Assembly: GCF_023821985.2 (NCBI RefSeq)
Contig: NZ_CP098805.1
Location: 4,154,001 to 4,218,000, forward strand
Length of the DNA stretch: 64,000 nucleotides
DNA from: Dyadobacter chenhuakuii
Lineage (GTDB): Bacteria; Bacteroidota; Bacteroidia; Cytophagales; Spirosomataceae
Direction of reading: 5' to 3'
Part shown: in pieces, positions 36,943 to 46,105 of the stretch
Layout of the letters: each line of letters begins with the position of its first letter
How positions within the stretch are numbered: position 1 is the stretch's first letter
The notes under the pieces: generated by a model
The model's database searches: none
What the model was told of the DNA's origin: nothing
What the model saw: only the letters and a program-made list of their open reading frames with translations
Made by a program: the position numbers and the translations under genes

Positions 36943-37524
36943 ATGTTCTCAAACGCTGTCAAATACAAACTTTATCCAACATTACTTAACCGTTTCGATC
37001 GATTCGAAAAGGGCTACATCACTGAAACGGAGCTTCTTAATAGTGTGAACCGCCTGCCAGTCCCGCAAACGGAAGCGCAGCGGAAAGGTGTTTCATTCGA
37101 GGAAGCGGTGATCAAAGGCATTGACGAAGAGGAATTTGACCCTGAAATCCTTTCGCGCGTACGCGCACTTCTGCCCCGGCCGATGCTGAAAACGCAGGTG
37201 TATTGCGAATATCAGGTTGAGGATGTGCTGCTTTATGGCTATGTGGATGTGCTTGGCAAGATGGTTGCTGTCGACATTAAAACAACAAGTAACTATCAGC
37301 CAGGATGTTATGCGGCAAGCCACCAGAATTTTTATCTTCCTGCATTACGCGGCAAAGGAATCCGCAGCCTGAAATATGTAATTACGGATTTTAAAGATGT
37401 TTATCAGGAAGAATATGACCATTCAATGGATTTTTCCGCTCAAATGATGCAAATCAAGTCCTTCTGCGAGTTTTTGGAAACTAACCGGGGTGAAATTACG
37501 GATTTGAGGATTTTTGGAAATTGA
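36943..37524 (+). CDS. PD-(D/E)XK nuclease-like protein, 193 aa
   Basis: The arrangement Glu53 (SFEEAV), Asp102 (LYGYVDVLG) and Asp111-Ile-Lys113 (VAVDIKTT), followed by Tyr118 and a downstream QNFYLPAL, matches the PD-(D/E)XK phosphodiesterase core of the RecB/Cas4-like branch. There is no Cys cluster, so it is not Cas4. It is encoded just after an outer-membrane protein, and the partner is unclear. Function beyond a likely nuclease fold is unknown. Confidence 0.65.
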   Translation: MFSNAVKYKLYPTLLNRFDRFEKGYITETELLNSVNRLPVPQTEAQRKGVSFEEAVIKGIDEEEFDPEILSRVRALLPRPMLKTQVYCEYQVEDVLLYGYVDVLGKMVAVDIKTTSNYQPGCYAASHQNFYLPALRGKGIRSLKYVITDFKDVYQEEYDHSMDFSAQMMQIKSFCEFLETNRGEITDLRIFGN

Positions 37525-37575
37525 ATTTTCTTATTCTTACAAGTTTTCCTGGTCAAAGATGAGGCAATAGGCGCA

Positions 37576-38808
37576 CTATGCGTTATCCTGAGAAAATGTA
37601 AGGGTAACCGTTGTTACCTGCTCTACAGATTCCATCAACAGTCTGATTTTCAGAAGCGACGTAATTTCCTTCACAAGAATCAGTCCGATTCCCAGTCTTT
37701 CGGCCATACCCAGCGGCGGGTATGCACCGTCTGAACCTGCATTAGAATTCAGCCATTGCATAATGTTATCGGGGACGGTATTTCCCGTGTTTTGAAGCAT
37801 GACCATGGCCTCGTCCCCTTTTACCGAAGCTGCAATTGTTATTTTCCCGTTTAGCGTGTGTTTGTTTGCATTGTCAATCAAATTATGCAAGACAATCCCT
37901 AAAAGATTCGGGTTACTGGAGACGTGAATGGATGGGTCAACATCTATTTCAAGCTCATTGCCATGTGTCCTGATAATTCCGTCAAACAAATCCGCCTTAT
38001 CCTTTACAAGCTGTGCAAGATTTACCTGTTCGGTTATAGCCAGCTTCTGATGAACGGGAAGCTTGGTAAAGTCCAGCAGGTTTTCCACAAAACCCATCAT
38101 CGTTTCCAGTGATTTGTGCAGTTCGGTGCTATATTCATGTATAGGCGCGTAATTTTTCGCGTCCGCCAACCGGGAAATTTCTCTGGAAACAACTATCAGA
38201 AAGCCAAATGGCCCGCGAATGTCATGGGTAATGGAGGCGACCAGGCGTGATTGGATATATAACTGATGTTCAAGATCTTCCTGCGATTTTTCCAACGAGA
38301 TCAATGCTTGCTGAAGAGCCTGGGTGCGTTCCATAACGGCCTGCTCGAGAAGCCGGTTTTCAATTTTAACTTTTTCAATAGCGAGCCGCTCAATTTCTTT
38401 CCGCTGAAAGCGCGTTTCGGCGTCTCGTTTAAGAAAATAGGCCGCCGGGATCAGGATAACGCTCATGAGAATGCCACGGCTGCAAAGCATGAGAATTTTG
38501 ATCCCTAATGGGTTTGGGGCTGTCCTGAATGGAAAATCTTTGAAAACGGGGTTGAATGTGAAATAAAACACATTCGAAAGCACACAGCAGCATAGCAATG
38601 AAAGAAGCAGCCCTGCCCAGCGCCCTTGTTTTTGTTGGATATAATTGATGCAATACCAGCAAGCGAGGCTCATAAAGAAGATGACAATTTCCGAGCCGAT
38701 CAGGTTTACCGGGTCATTCCACTGCCCTTCTGACAGGCGGGCAGGCAAAATAAAAACAGGGATTGAAGCCGCAACGATTATGCCTGCCTTGTGAAGATTT
38801 TTATGCAT
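37576..38808 (-). CDS. membrane sensor histidine kinase, 410 aa
   Basis: Four hydrophobic segments lie in residues 8-125, followed by a coiled coil (about 127-185). A HisKA domain has His195 (SITHDIRGP), and a HATPase domain has Asn309/Asn313 (LHNLIDNANKHT) and the G2 box GIGLILV. The G1 box is weak. No response regulator is adjacent. The nearest genes are susD/susC, so sensing linked to polysaccharide use is possible but unproven. Confidence 0.87.
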   Translation of the reverse strand: MHKNLHKAGIIVAASIPVFILPARLSEGQWNDPVNLIGSEIVIFFMSLACWYCINYIQQKQGRWAGLLLSLLCCCVLSNVFYFTFNPVFKDFPFRTAPNPLGIKILMLCSRGILMSVILIPAAYFLKRDAETRFQRKEIERLAIEKVKIENRLLEQAVMERTQALQQALISLEKSQEDLEHQLYIQSRLVASITHDIRGPFGFLIVVSREISRLADAKNYAPIHEYSTELHKSLETMMGFVENLLDFTKLPVHQKLAITEQVNLAQLVKDKADLFDGIIRTHGNELEIDVDPSIHVSSNPNLLGIVLHNLIDNANKHTLNGKITIAASVKGDEAMVMLQNTGNTVPDNIMQWLNSNAGSDGAYPPLGMAERLGIGLILVKEITSLLKIRLLMESVEQVTTVTLTFSQDNA

Positions 38809-38925
38809 TCAAAAATGACTAATTTACTTACGCCAACTTTGACCGTGTTCTACGATCGGGACCAAAGTTAGCAATTACACCCAGCGGTTGTACGATTCCG
38901 GCTGGATGCGCAGCTCCTTACGTAA

Positions 38926-38991
38926 ATCGGAGAGGGATTCCTTGTGGGCGGCTACCGTCTGGCGGCTGCTCATAAGGCGTCCCTCTCCGAT
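38926..38991. other. strong imperfect hairpin element downstream of susD
   Basis: ATCGGAGAGGGA (38926-38937) pairs perfectly with TCCCTCTCCGAT (38980-38991). Inside, CCTTGTGGGC (38940-38949) pairs with GCTCATAAGG (38968-38977) using two G-U pairs on the plus strand, and a third stem can form in the centre. The minus strand has A-C mismatches at the same places, so the fold is best as plus-strand RNA. No T tract follows on either strand. It may be a structured RNA, a REP-type element or a processing signal. Confidence 0.6.
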
Positions 38992-39011
38992 AATTAATGT
39001 TTAAAAAACAA

Positions 39012-40694
39012 TCAGTTATAACCTGGATTCTGTTTGAACTCGTCTTTATTTGTAATCGCATCCAATTGCACTTGCGGAATCGGGCGGAGATTATGGGTTT
39101 CTTTAATGTTCGCTTTGGCGTCCATGTTGTATTTCTGAACGTAGCTTACCAGTTTTCCGGTCCGTTTCAAGTCGTACCAGCGGAGCAGTTCGCCTGCCAG
39201 CTCGCGGGCGCGTTCGTCGAGAATGAAATCAATGTTCAGGTCTTTGGCTGCGACCGTCATACTCGCTTCTTTACCCGGAATCGCACGTTTTTTGCGCAGA
39301 TCGTTAATGTAAGTCAGCGCTTCGGCAGGATTTGTCTTCATTAATGCTTCCGCCGCGATTAGATATAGTTCGGCGATCCGGATCACAAACCCGTCGCGGG
39401 CGCTCCATTCCTGGTTGGCCGTCAGGCGGGTTGGGTCCATTAATTTGCTCATTTGAATAAACTGAGACCTTAACAGCAGCGATCCGTCTTCCTTATACAT
39501 GGTGTTGCGGTCGAAGATTTTATAACGACCGGCTGCGTTTGCAATTTGTGCGGGCGTAGCCACCGTTTTCATGAAAACCATGGATGTGTCGCCAAAAGCC
39601 ATCTTAGGATAACCATTCACCGTTCCGGCTTTCAGATTGGCCATATTAGCAAGCCAAACCGTCTGAAAAGTGCCTGCATAGCGCTGATCGACCTTTTCGT
39701 CAAACAAATCAAGCAAATGCAATGTGGGCACATAGCGCTGGTAAGGACGCCCGTACGCAACCGACCGCTCCATCCCGGGCTGCTTATCGTACACCATAAT
39801 GTAATGCAAATGGCTGTTATTGCCCTTGCCCGCGGCCGCATCATAATCCCCGTTCATGGTGTCGTCATTGGTATAATTCACGTAGTAAACGACCTCGGAA
39901 TTAGTGCCGCCTTCGGAATTTTTCATATCCCAAAGCGATTTAAAATCAGAAAATAAGGCATAGCGACCCGATGCAATCACTTCCTTGGCCAATGTGGCCG
40001 CCAACGCATACATCTCAGCATTGTTGGTCGAACTCGCACGGGTAAGGGCCATTCTGGCTTTGAATGCTTTTGCCACGTCCTGCGTGATGCGGCCGTTTGT
40101 CGATTTCGCGGGCGCCAGGTTGGCGATTGCAATGTCCAGATCAGCAAAAATCACCTTATAAAAATCCTCTACACTCGACCTTTTTGCAGTAGTAACGGCA
40201 CCGGCAGTTGGCTCTGTTTGCAGCACTACATCGCCCCAGGTTTCGGTGATGAGCCACAAGTAATGTGCCCGCAAAAAGCGCACTTCGCCTTCATATTGCT
40301 TGTTCATAGCTTCCGACAAAATCGGCGCCGGGAGCAGCTTCAATGCTGTGTTACAAGTGTTTAAGGCTTTATATAAATGTCCCCAGTAATCCTTCAAATT
40401 CGTTTGAGCACCATTCAGATCGACGGTATAATCCGAAATCTGATTGGCCTTGTTATCACCGCCGCGCAGGAAGAGATCGGTGCCAGTTTCGGCAAATGCA
40501 GATGGAAATTCTTTGCCATACCAGAGTCTTGTACCTGAATAAGAGGCATTTACGGCTGCTGTCATTCCCAGTTCGGTCTGGAAAAACGGGTCTTCGGTCA
40601 GGCCGCTTTTATTGGTTTCGGAAAGATAGTCTTCGCAGGAAGTGAGCCCCACGAGCGAAAAAGCCATGAGTAAGGCCGTTATTTTTATTTTCAT
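39012..40694 (-). CDS. susD: SusD/RagB-family nutrient-binding lipoprotein
   Basis: The start at 40694 (MKIKITALLMAFSLVGLTSC) gives a lipoprotein signal with the Cys near residue 20 and avoids an 11-base overlap with susC that the ATG at 40724 would cause. SusD-like TPR helices carry LRAHYLWLITETWGDVVL and ELYLIAAEAL. The C-terminal KRTGKLVSYVQKYN...RPIPQVQLD...QNPGY is the standard SusD ending. It binds glycans or other nutrients at the surface and delivers them to the SusC channel. Confidence 0.94.
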   Translation of the reverse strand: MKIKITALLMAFSLVGLTSCEDYLSETNKSGLTEDPFFQTELGMTAAVNASYSGTRLWYGKEFPSAFAETGTDLFLRGGDNKANQISDYTVDLNGAQTNLKDYWGHLYKALNTCNTALKLLPAPILSEAMNKQYEGEVRFLRAHYLWLITETWGDVVLQTEPTAGAVTTAKRSSVEDFYKVIFADLDIAIANLAPAKSTNGRITQDVAKAFKARMALTRASSTNNAEMYALAATLAKEVIASGRYALFSDFKSLWDMKNSEGGTNSEVVYYVNYTNDDTMNGDYDAAAGKGNNSHLHYIMVYDKQPGMERSVAYGRPYQRYVPTLHLLDLFDEKVDQRYAGTFQTVWLANMANLKAGTVNGYPKMAFGDTSMVFMKTVATPAQIANAAGRYKIFDRNTMYKEDGSLLLRSQFIQMSKLMDPTRLTANQEWSARDGFVIRIAELYLIAAEALMKTNPAEALTYINDLRKKRAIPGKEASMTVAAKDLNIDFILDERARELAGELLRWYDLKRTGKLVSYVQKYNMDAKANIKETHNLRPIPQVQLDAITNKDEFKQNPGYN

Positions 40695-40713
40695 TGGAAT
40701 GTCTGTTTTTGTA

Positions 40714-43700
40714 TTAAAAATCAATGTTTACACCAAAGATCATCTGCTTCACCAGCGGGAAATCCAAATTGCCGCCGCGCTCCGGATCGTAATCCTTGAT
40801 CTTGCTGAAAGTGAAATAGTTTTGCAGCGTTCCATAAACCCGCACCCGGCCCACACCGATCTTTTTGGTTAAAGCCGAAGGAATGTTGTAGCCCAACGAC
40901 ACATCCCGGATCTTCACGAAGGAACCTTTGACATAACCCAAAGTAGACTGATATAAATAATTTGTGGTTGAGTATGAGCTGTTTGGCCTAGGAAAAGCAT
41001 TGGTCGGATTTTCCGGCGTCCAATAATCTACATTCGAAGAGTTTTCAAGTGCACTCGGCTTGTAAGCGCCAGCATTATATTCGTAATTGATATAATGCCC
41101 AATGCGGCCGTAGACGAACACGCTCAGGTCAAAGTTTTTGTATTCAAAATGGTTATTGACCCCGAAAGAGAATTTTGGCACATTCGAGAATGTCGTGCGG
41201 TCACCCGGATCCACCACGCCGTTGCCGTTCATATCGGCCACTTTTACATCGCCCGGCTTATTTTGTCCAAAATCCAAAGCCGCTTCCTCCTCCCCTAACT
41301 GCCAGATGCCGATCTTTTTATAATCGAAAAACACCTTCGTAGGCTCGCCCACAAACCATTTATTGGCTTCATTGCGTGTTACGCCATTATTTAAGGCAAT
41401 GATCTTTTCGCGGTTCAGCGTGAACGTCCAGTCCGTAGACCAGTTGAATGCTTTGCCGGCAATATTTTGCGTCGTTATCGCAAGCTCAATCCCCTTATTT
41501 TCAACCTGACCAATGTTTTCGAGGATTTCGCTGTAACCCGTGTGCGTCGGCAGCAAGCTGGGCAACAGCAGATCACGCGTCCGTGAGCGGTAAACGTCGA
41601 CCGTTCCCGTAATCCTGTTTCCGGCCAACCCAAAGTCCAGACCGGCATTCCAGGTGCCCGTTGTTTCCCAGGTTAATGCTGGATTCGGGATCACGCTTGG
41701 CCAGTAACCAAATGCCGCACTCGTCCCGAAAGCATACGCAGAAAGTCCCAAGCCGCCTTTTGTAGCATAAGGATCAATGGTCGAATTCCCCGATCTTCCC
41801 CAGCTCACGCGCAATTTAAGGTCATTGAAAACCTTGCTATCCTGTAAAAACGGCTCCTCGATCACGCGCCAAGCTCCCGAAACGGAAGGAAAATAGCCCC
41901 ATTTGTTCCCTGCGGCCAAAACCGAAGATCCATCCGCACGCAGCGACGCCTGGAAAATATATTTGTTGCTCAACTTGTAATTAACCCTTCCGAAAAACGA
42001 TGCAATGGTCGTTTCCCGCAACCGGCTGCCGATGGCTTTGGAAATGGTGTTAGAATTGAGGTCGTGGTAAGAAGTGATCGGCGATGCCTGGTTGTTGCCG
42101 GAAGATGTGTATTCCTCATATTTAGTCCCCAGCGAACTCGTTCCCAACAGCCCCTGGATCTGGTGGTTACCAATGGTTTTGTTGTAATTTAATGTGTTCT
42201 CCCAGGTGTAGTTGAAGTAATTATTGATCTCAACCCCCGAGTTCGAGTTACGGCCCGCATTCGCAACCGTGTTATAACCTTTGTAATATCCGCGACGGAA
42301 GTCCCTGAAATCCAGACCGATCGTTGATTTCAAAAACAGATCATTCGTAATTTTTACATCCAGGTAAGCCGAAGAAAACAGGCGTTTGTCCACAATGTTG
42401 TTTACAAAAACGCCCGGCTGCTCGTCGGCCAGCGGCGTAAATTGCGCGCTGTAACCAGGCGCAGGGTTCAGGATCAACGTGCCGTCATCATTAAAAGCCT
42501 TCGCAATAGGAAGAATTTTGTTGGCCATATTCAGCGGATTATCGCGCTTATCCTGATTTTTGTAAGAATAAATCGCGCTTAACCCCACCCGGAAACGGTC
42601 ATTCAACCGATGATCCACACTGATCTTACCATTCAATCTGCGATATACATCATTGAGCAGCAGTCCCTTATCTTTTTGATAACCAAATGACGTCGAGAAT
42701 GTTGTCTTTTCGCTGCCGCCAGTGAGATTGATCTCATAATTCTGCATTAAGCCGTTCTGGAAAATGTAGCTTTGCCAATCTTCAAACTGCTTATCCTTAA
42801 TGTATTGCAATTCGGTAACCTGGAAAATATCTTCATCCTTCCGGTAAACATCGCCGTTTGTGGTCCGGTAAGCCTCACGTTTTTGCTGCGCATATTCCTC
42901 CCCGTTCATCATCCGCGGATACAGCGCCTTTTTGTTCATCGACACATAGGAATTGAACGACAGCGTCGACTTGCCCGATGAGCCCTTTTTCGTGGTAATA
43001 ATGATCACCCCGTTCGCACCGCGCGTTCCATAAATCGCAGTTGACGCCACATCTTTCAAAACCTCAATCGACGCAATGTCCGTGGGATTAATGTCAATAA
43101 AAGAACCGTATGGAATCCCATCCACCAGCACAAGCGGCTTATTATCAGCCCGTAACGACCTATTTCCGCGTAAAACAATGTTGATATCCGCACCCGGCTG
43201 ACCAGAGCTCTGCGTAATGTCGATCCCTGAAACCTTCCCCTGCAACGACCTCAGCGCATTTGTAGTCGGAATCGCCGTAATATCCTTCGCCTTCACCGAC
43301 GTAATCGCCCCCGTAACGTCACTTTTTTTCATCGTTCCGTAACCTACCACCACAATTTCTTCCAGCGCCTTCGTATCAGCCAGCAGTTTCACATCGATAA
43401 CCGAGCGGTTACTCACCTCAATTTCCTGACTGATATAACCAACGTAAGAAAAAACGAGCGTCGCGTTTCCGGCCGGGATCGTGATTTTGTACAAACCATT
43501 TGCATCCGTCGTAGCGCCCGTAGTCGTTCCTTTCAGTAAAATACTGACGCCTGGAAGTTGCTCTCCATTATCGCCCGTCACTTTTCCTGAAATGTCCAAA
43601 ACAGCATTCGGCCCTTCCTTCCCGACTGTCAACACCACCGGATTTGCCGCGATATGCGCATGGCTTCCCGCATAAACCTGCTGACTACCAACCGGTAAGA

Positions 43701-43755
43701 CTCCATACATGAGCACCAGCCCCAGGGCCGATACGCTTTGTAGTTTTCTAAACAT
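40714..43755 (-). CDS. susC: SusC/RagA TonB-dependent receptor, 1013 aa
   Basis: A signal peptide precedes a carboxypeptidase-like N-terminal domain (VTGDNGEQLPGVSILLKGT) and a plug with VVVGYGTMKKSDVTGAITSV, the SusC signature. The beta-barrel ends in a C-terminal aromatic (VNIDF). It imports the ligand captured by SusD, powered by TonB/ExbBD. No adjacent degradative enzyme or regulator shows the substrate. The upstream region to 43911 is A/T-rich with no clear promoter. Confidence 0.94.
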   Translation of the reverse strand: MFRKLQSVSALGLVLMYGVLPVGSQQVYAGSHAHIAANPVVLTVGKEGPNAVLDISGKVTGDNGEQLPGVSILLKGTTTGATTDANGLYKITIPAGNATLVFSYVGYISQEIEVSNRSVIDVKLLADTKALEEIVVVGYGTMKKSDVTGAITSVKAKDITAIPTTNALRSLQGKVSGIDITQSSGQPGADINIVLRGNRSLRADNKPLVLVDGIPYGSFIDINPTDIASIEVLKDVASTAIYGTRGANGVIIITTKKGSSGKSTLSFNSYVSMNKKALYPRMMNGEEYAQQKREAYRTTNGDVYRKDEDIFQVTELQYIKDKQFEDWQSYIFQNGLMQNYEINLTGGSEKTTFSTSFGYQKDKGLLLNDVYRRLNGKISVDHRLNDRFRVGLSAIYSYKNQDKRDNPLNMANKILPIAKAFNDDGTLILNPAPGYSAQFTPLADEQPGVFVNNIVDKRLFSSAYLDVKITNDLFLKSTIGLDFRDFRRGYYKGYNTVANAGRNSNSGVEINNYFNYTWENTLNYNKTIGNHQIQGLLGTSSLGTKYEEYTSSGNNQASPITSYHDLNSNTISKAIGSRLRETTIASFFGRVNYKLSNKYIFQASLRADGSSVLAAGNKWGYFPSVSGAWRVIEEPFLQDSKVFNDLKLRVSWGRSGNSTIDPYATKGGLGLSAYAFGTSAAFGYWPSVIPNPALTWETTGTWNAGLDFGLAGNRITGTVDVYRSRTRDLLLPSLLPTHTGYSEILENIGQVENKGIELAITTQNIAGKAFNWSTDWTFTLNREKIIALNNGVTRNEANKWFVGEPTKVFFDYKKIGIWQLGEEEAALDFGQNKPGDVKVADMNGNGVVDPGDRTTFSNVPKFSFGVNNHFEYKNFDLSVFVYGRIGHYINYEYNAGAYKPSALENSSNVDYWTPENPTNAFPRPNSSYSTTNYLYQSTLGYVKGSFVKIRDVSLGYNIPSALTKKIGVGRVRVYGTLQNYFTFSKIKDYDPERGGNLDFPLVKQMIFGVNIDF

Positions 43756-44150
43756 ACATCATAACAGTTTATATTATTCTATTTATTAATGCAAAAGTGA
43801 CATTCAAAAAACGGGTACAATCCTGCCGGAAAAAGCGGTTCGGAGCTTGTGTCTGGAAATGAATGTTCAGGTGAATGCCGAAGCGGATCGGAATATTAAT
43901 AATCGAAGAAATTATTGATTATCTTTTTCACGGACGCCGCCTTCGCTAAAAGGAAGGTTAGCGTTTAGCAAGAAATGCCAAAGGTTTTGGACAAATATAT
44001 TTATGCAAACGATGTCGGGAACGATGCCAAAATAGAATCGAACCATTTTTTTGTTGGATAATTCAGGATTTTTTAATCGATTTTTAATGAAGGCAGTCAG
44101 TTTGTGTCCGGAGGTAAATTGGATTAAATTGATAATAGCCAAGCAAAATG

Positions 44151-44325
44151 AAAATCCCGGAGGGATGCAATATTGGTAGTAACAAAAATAATGGCGATGC
44201 AAAGTCAAATCCCGGAGGGATGCGACGGCTTGCACGATGTTGCATCCCTCCGGGATTTTATCATTGTTTATGGACACATTGGCTACCGCGCGACTGCTAC
44301 CAATATTGCATCGCTCCGCGATTTG
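44151..44325. repeat. nested REP-like inverted repeats (ATCCCGGAGGGATGC family)
   Basis: Four units of an AATCCCGGAGGGATGC motif lie at 44151-44183, 44207-44221, 44242-44258 (inverted) and 44296-44324 (inverted, with CGCTCCGCGATTT). The outer pair also share ATGCAATATTGGTAG, so the outer and inner pairs nest. Each core is itself palindromic (ATCCCGGAGGGAT). Such dispersed palindromic repeats are common in Bacteroidota. The flanking stretch 43756-44150 shows nothing else. Confidence 0.65.
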
Positions 44326-44356
44326 CTTTATACCAGATATACGAATTAGGCAATGT

Positions 44357-44617
44357 TCAACGGATAATTGCGATTCCATCTTCATTCAGACATTCTTCCA
44401 AAAATATTCTCCCCGATTCTATCGAAAAATCAAACACAAACCGCCTCGCTGATCCCGCATCCGCAAATTGCGCCACCGTTTCCAACATTAACTCCTGCCC
44501 CGCGGAGTCGACCACGAATGCTGTAATGCGAACAATTTCCTGGTTTTCGTCGCTGCGATCACGGTGGAGGCAGATTTGAGTTTCTGGCTTTGGAAGAGTT
44601 AGGATTTTGAAGTTCAT
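44357..44617 (-). CDS. small hypothetical protein, 86 aa
   Basis: The 86-aa product (start MNFKILTLPKPETQICLHR) has no signal or membrane segment and no family I recognise. It is divergent from the XRE regulator. A good Bacteroidota promoter precedes it: TTG, 18 bases, TACATTTG on the minus strand (44665-44658). That supports a real gene and possible control by the neighbouring palindrome. Confidence 0.6.
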   Translation of the reverse strand: MNFKILTLPKPETQICLHRDRSDENQEIVRITAFVVDSAGQELMLETVAQFADAGSARRFVFDFSIESGRIFLEECLNEDGIAIIR

Positions 44618-44657
44618 GTGTGCTGATTTGTTGAAACGAAGGCATCCTATTGTTTAA

Positions 44658-44698
44658 CAAATGTAAACAAAGTCTGCAAAATACAACGTATTCGTTGT
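44658..44698 (-). promoter_or_regulatory. promoter and palindromic operator candidate
   Basis: The -7 box TACATTTG (minus, 44665-44658) and TTG at 44686-44684 read toward the 86-aa gene. The palindrome ACAACGtattCGTTGT (44683-44698) overlaps the -33 site and lies 38 bases before the XRE gene, so a bound regulator could affect both genes. Confidence 0.45.
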
Positions 44699-44735
44699 GT
44701 AAAATGTATTTGTTTAATGTGTCCTTTATTATTCT

Positions 44736-44954
44736 ATGGAAAAGGATGAAGAACTAACGAAGCTTGGTCTAAGAATAAAGGAATTGCGTAAGATGAAAAA
44801 CGTCACGCAGGAAGAGCTCGCGCACGTGATCGACAAAGATCAGCAATCGATACAACGCCTTGAAGCAGGAAAAATCAATCCATCCTTTCTCTATCTCCAG
44901 CAAATCGCCAAAGGCTTGGGGATGCCGCTAAGCGAAATTTTCTCAGAGCCATAA
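44736..44954 (+). CDS. XRE-family transcriptional regulator, 72 aa
   Basis: This is a single-domain helix-turn-helix protein (LGLRIKELRKMKNVTQEELAHVI, then QSIQRLEAGKINPSFLYLQQIA). It is short, as for antitoxin-type or autoregulatory XRE proteins. It is 50 bases upstream of a Fic gene, with direct and inverted copies of an ATTATGCGGTGA motif between them. This makes it the likely regulator of fic. Confidence 0.9.
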   Translation: MEKDEELTKLGLRIKELRKMKNVTQEELAHVIDKDQQSIQRLEAGKINPSFLYLQQIAKGLGMPLSEIFSEP

Positions 44955-44999
44955 TTATGCGGTGAAAAGAATTTATATTTACCGCATATTATGCGGTGA
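44954..44999 (+). promoter_or_regulatory. operator-like repeats between XRE and fic
   Basis: ATTATGCGGTGA occurs at 44954-44965 and again at 44988-44999. The second copy is the right half of a palindrome ACCGCAT-att-ATGCGGT (44981-44997). A near-consensus -7 box TATATTTA lies at 44974-44981, so the palindrome covers the expected start site, a repressor-style layout. Confidence 0.55.
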
Positions 45000-45004
45000 T
45001 TAAT

Positions 45005-46105
45005 ATGTACATTCATCAAAAAAAATCCTGGCCGAGGTTTACTTGGGATCATCAGATGATCTCTCCACTATTGGCATCTGTGCGTCACAAGCAAGGCAAA
45101 TTGGTTGGACGAATGGAAAGTCTGGGCTTTTCATTGCAGGAAGAAGCAGTTTTGCAAACGCTGACTCTGGATGCGGTGAAGTCGAATGAGATTGAAGGCG
45201 AAATCCTCAATGCAGATCAAGTGCGCTCTTCGATTGCCCGCAGGCTCGGTATGGACATTGGAATGCTCCTGCCAGCGGATCGCCATGTGGAAGGTGTTGT
45301 TGAAATGCTCCTTGATGCAACGCAGAATTATAAAGAAACTTTGTCGGAAGAGCGTCTATTTGGATGGCATGCTGCCTTATTTCCCACAGGTCGCAGTGGA
45401 ATGTTTAAAATCACTGTTGGAAACTGGCGCGACAATTCGGGAGGTCCCATGCAAGTTGTCTCCGGCGCGATGGGACGAGAAAAGGTGCATTTTGAAGCGC
45501 CTGCTTCTGAAAGACTGCCTGCCGAAATGACTCAGTTCATAAATTGGTTTAACGATGATAATGCAAAGGATGCGGTAATTAAGGCTGCAATTGCCCATTT
45601 ATGGTTTGTTACCATTCACCCTTTTGACGACGGCAATGGTAGAATTGCCCGGTCCATCGCCGACAGGCAACTGGCGCGCTCGGATGAAAGCGCGCAGCGT
45701 TTTTATAGCATGTCGGCCCAAATCCAGCATAAACGCAAACATTATTACGACATCCTAGAAGAAACGCAAAAAGGCGATCTGGACATTACGGGATGGCTCG
45801 AATGGTTTTTGTATTGCCTGGATGGGGCATTAGAAGCAACGGAAACGACTCTCAATACGGTGCTTAACAAAGCAAAATACTGGAAGCTGTTCACAGAAAA
45901 GAGTTTAAATGACCGCCAAAAGCTAATGCTCAATAAACTTCTGGACGGGTTTGAAGGGAAGCTCAACACATCCAAATGGGCAAAAATCGCAAAGACCTCC
46001 CCGGACACCGCGCTCAGAGACATTCAAAATCTGGTTGAACAGGGCGTTTTAGAAAAGGAAGATTCTGGCGGACGAAGCACGAGTTACCGGCTAGTAATGT
46101 TGTAA
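45005..46105 (+). CDS. Fic-domain AMPylase-like protein, 366 aa
   Basis: The Fic motif HPFDDGNGRIAR (His about 205) is intact, so nucleotidyl transfer to a target hydroxyl is expected. An N-terminal inhibitory helix motif S-N-E-I-E-G fits the [S/T]xxxE[G/N] rule of autoinhibited Fic proteins. The N-terminal part resembles DUF4172. The C-terminus ends in a winged-helix-like region. I place the start at ATG 45005; the GTG at 44996 lies inside the operator palindrome. The target is unknown. Confidence 0.88.
   Translation: MYIHQKKSWPRFTWDHQMISPLLASVRHKQGKLVGRMESLGFSLQEEAVLQTLTLDAVKSNEIEGEILNADQVRSSIARRLGMDIGMLLPADRHVEGVVEMLLDATQNYKETLSEERLFGWHAALFPTGRSGMFKITVGNWRDNSGGPMQVVSGAMGREKVHFEAPASERLPAEMTQFINWFNDDNAKDAVIKAAIAHLWFVTIHPFDDGNGRIARSIADRQLARSDESAQRFYSMSAQIQHKRKHYYDILEETQKGDLDITGWLEWFLYCLDGALEATETTLNTVLNKAKYWKLFTEKSLNDRQKLMLNKLLDGFEGKLNTSKWAKIAKTSPDTALRDIQNLVEQGVLEKEDSGGRSTSYRLVML

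Noticed and set aside
38888..38980. Short minus-strand frame of about 32 codons inside the hairpin element (MSSRQTVAAHKES)
   Set aside because: Looks faintly like a LuxR helix-turn-helix fragment, but it is too short and lies within the structured element.
38926..39012. Ordinary rho-independent terminator of susD
   Set aside because: The stem is strong, but no T tract follows on the minus strand and the fold is better on the plus strand.
43912..44385. 157-aa minus-strand frame after susC
   Set aside because: Most of it translates the palindromic repeat cluster (IPEGCNI-type peptides), a known artefact of such repeats, and its end overlaps the better-supported 86-aa gene.
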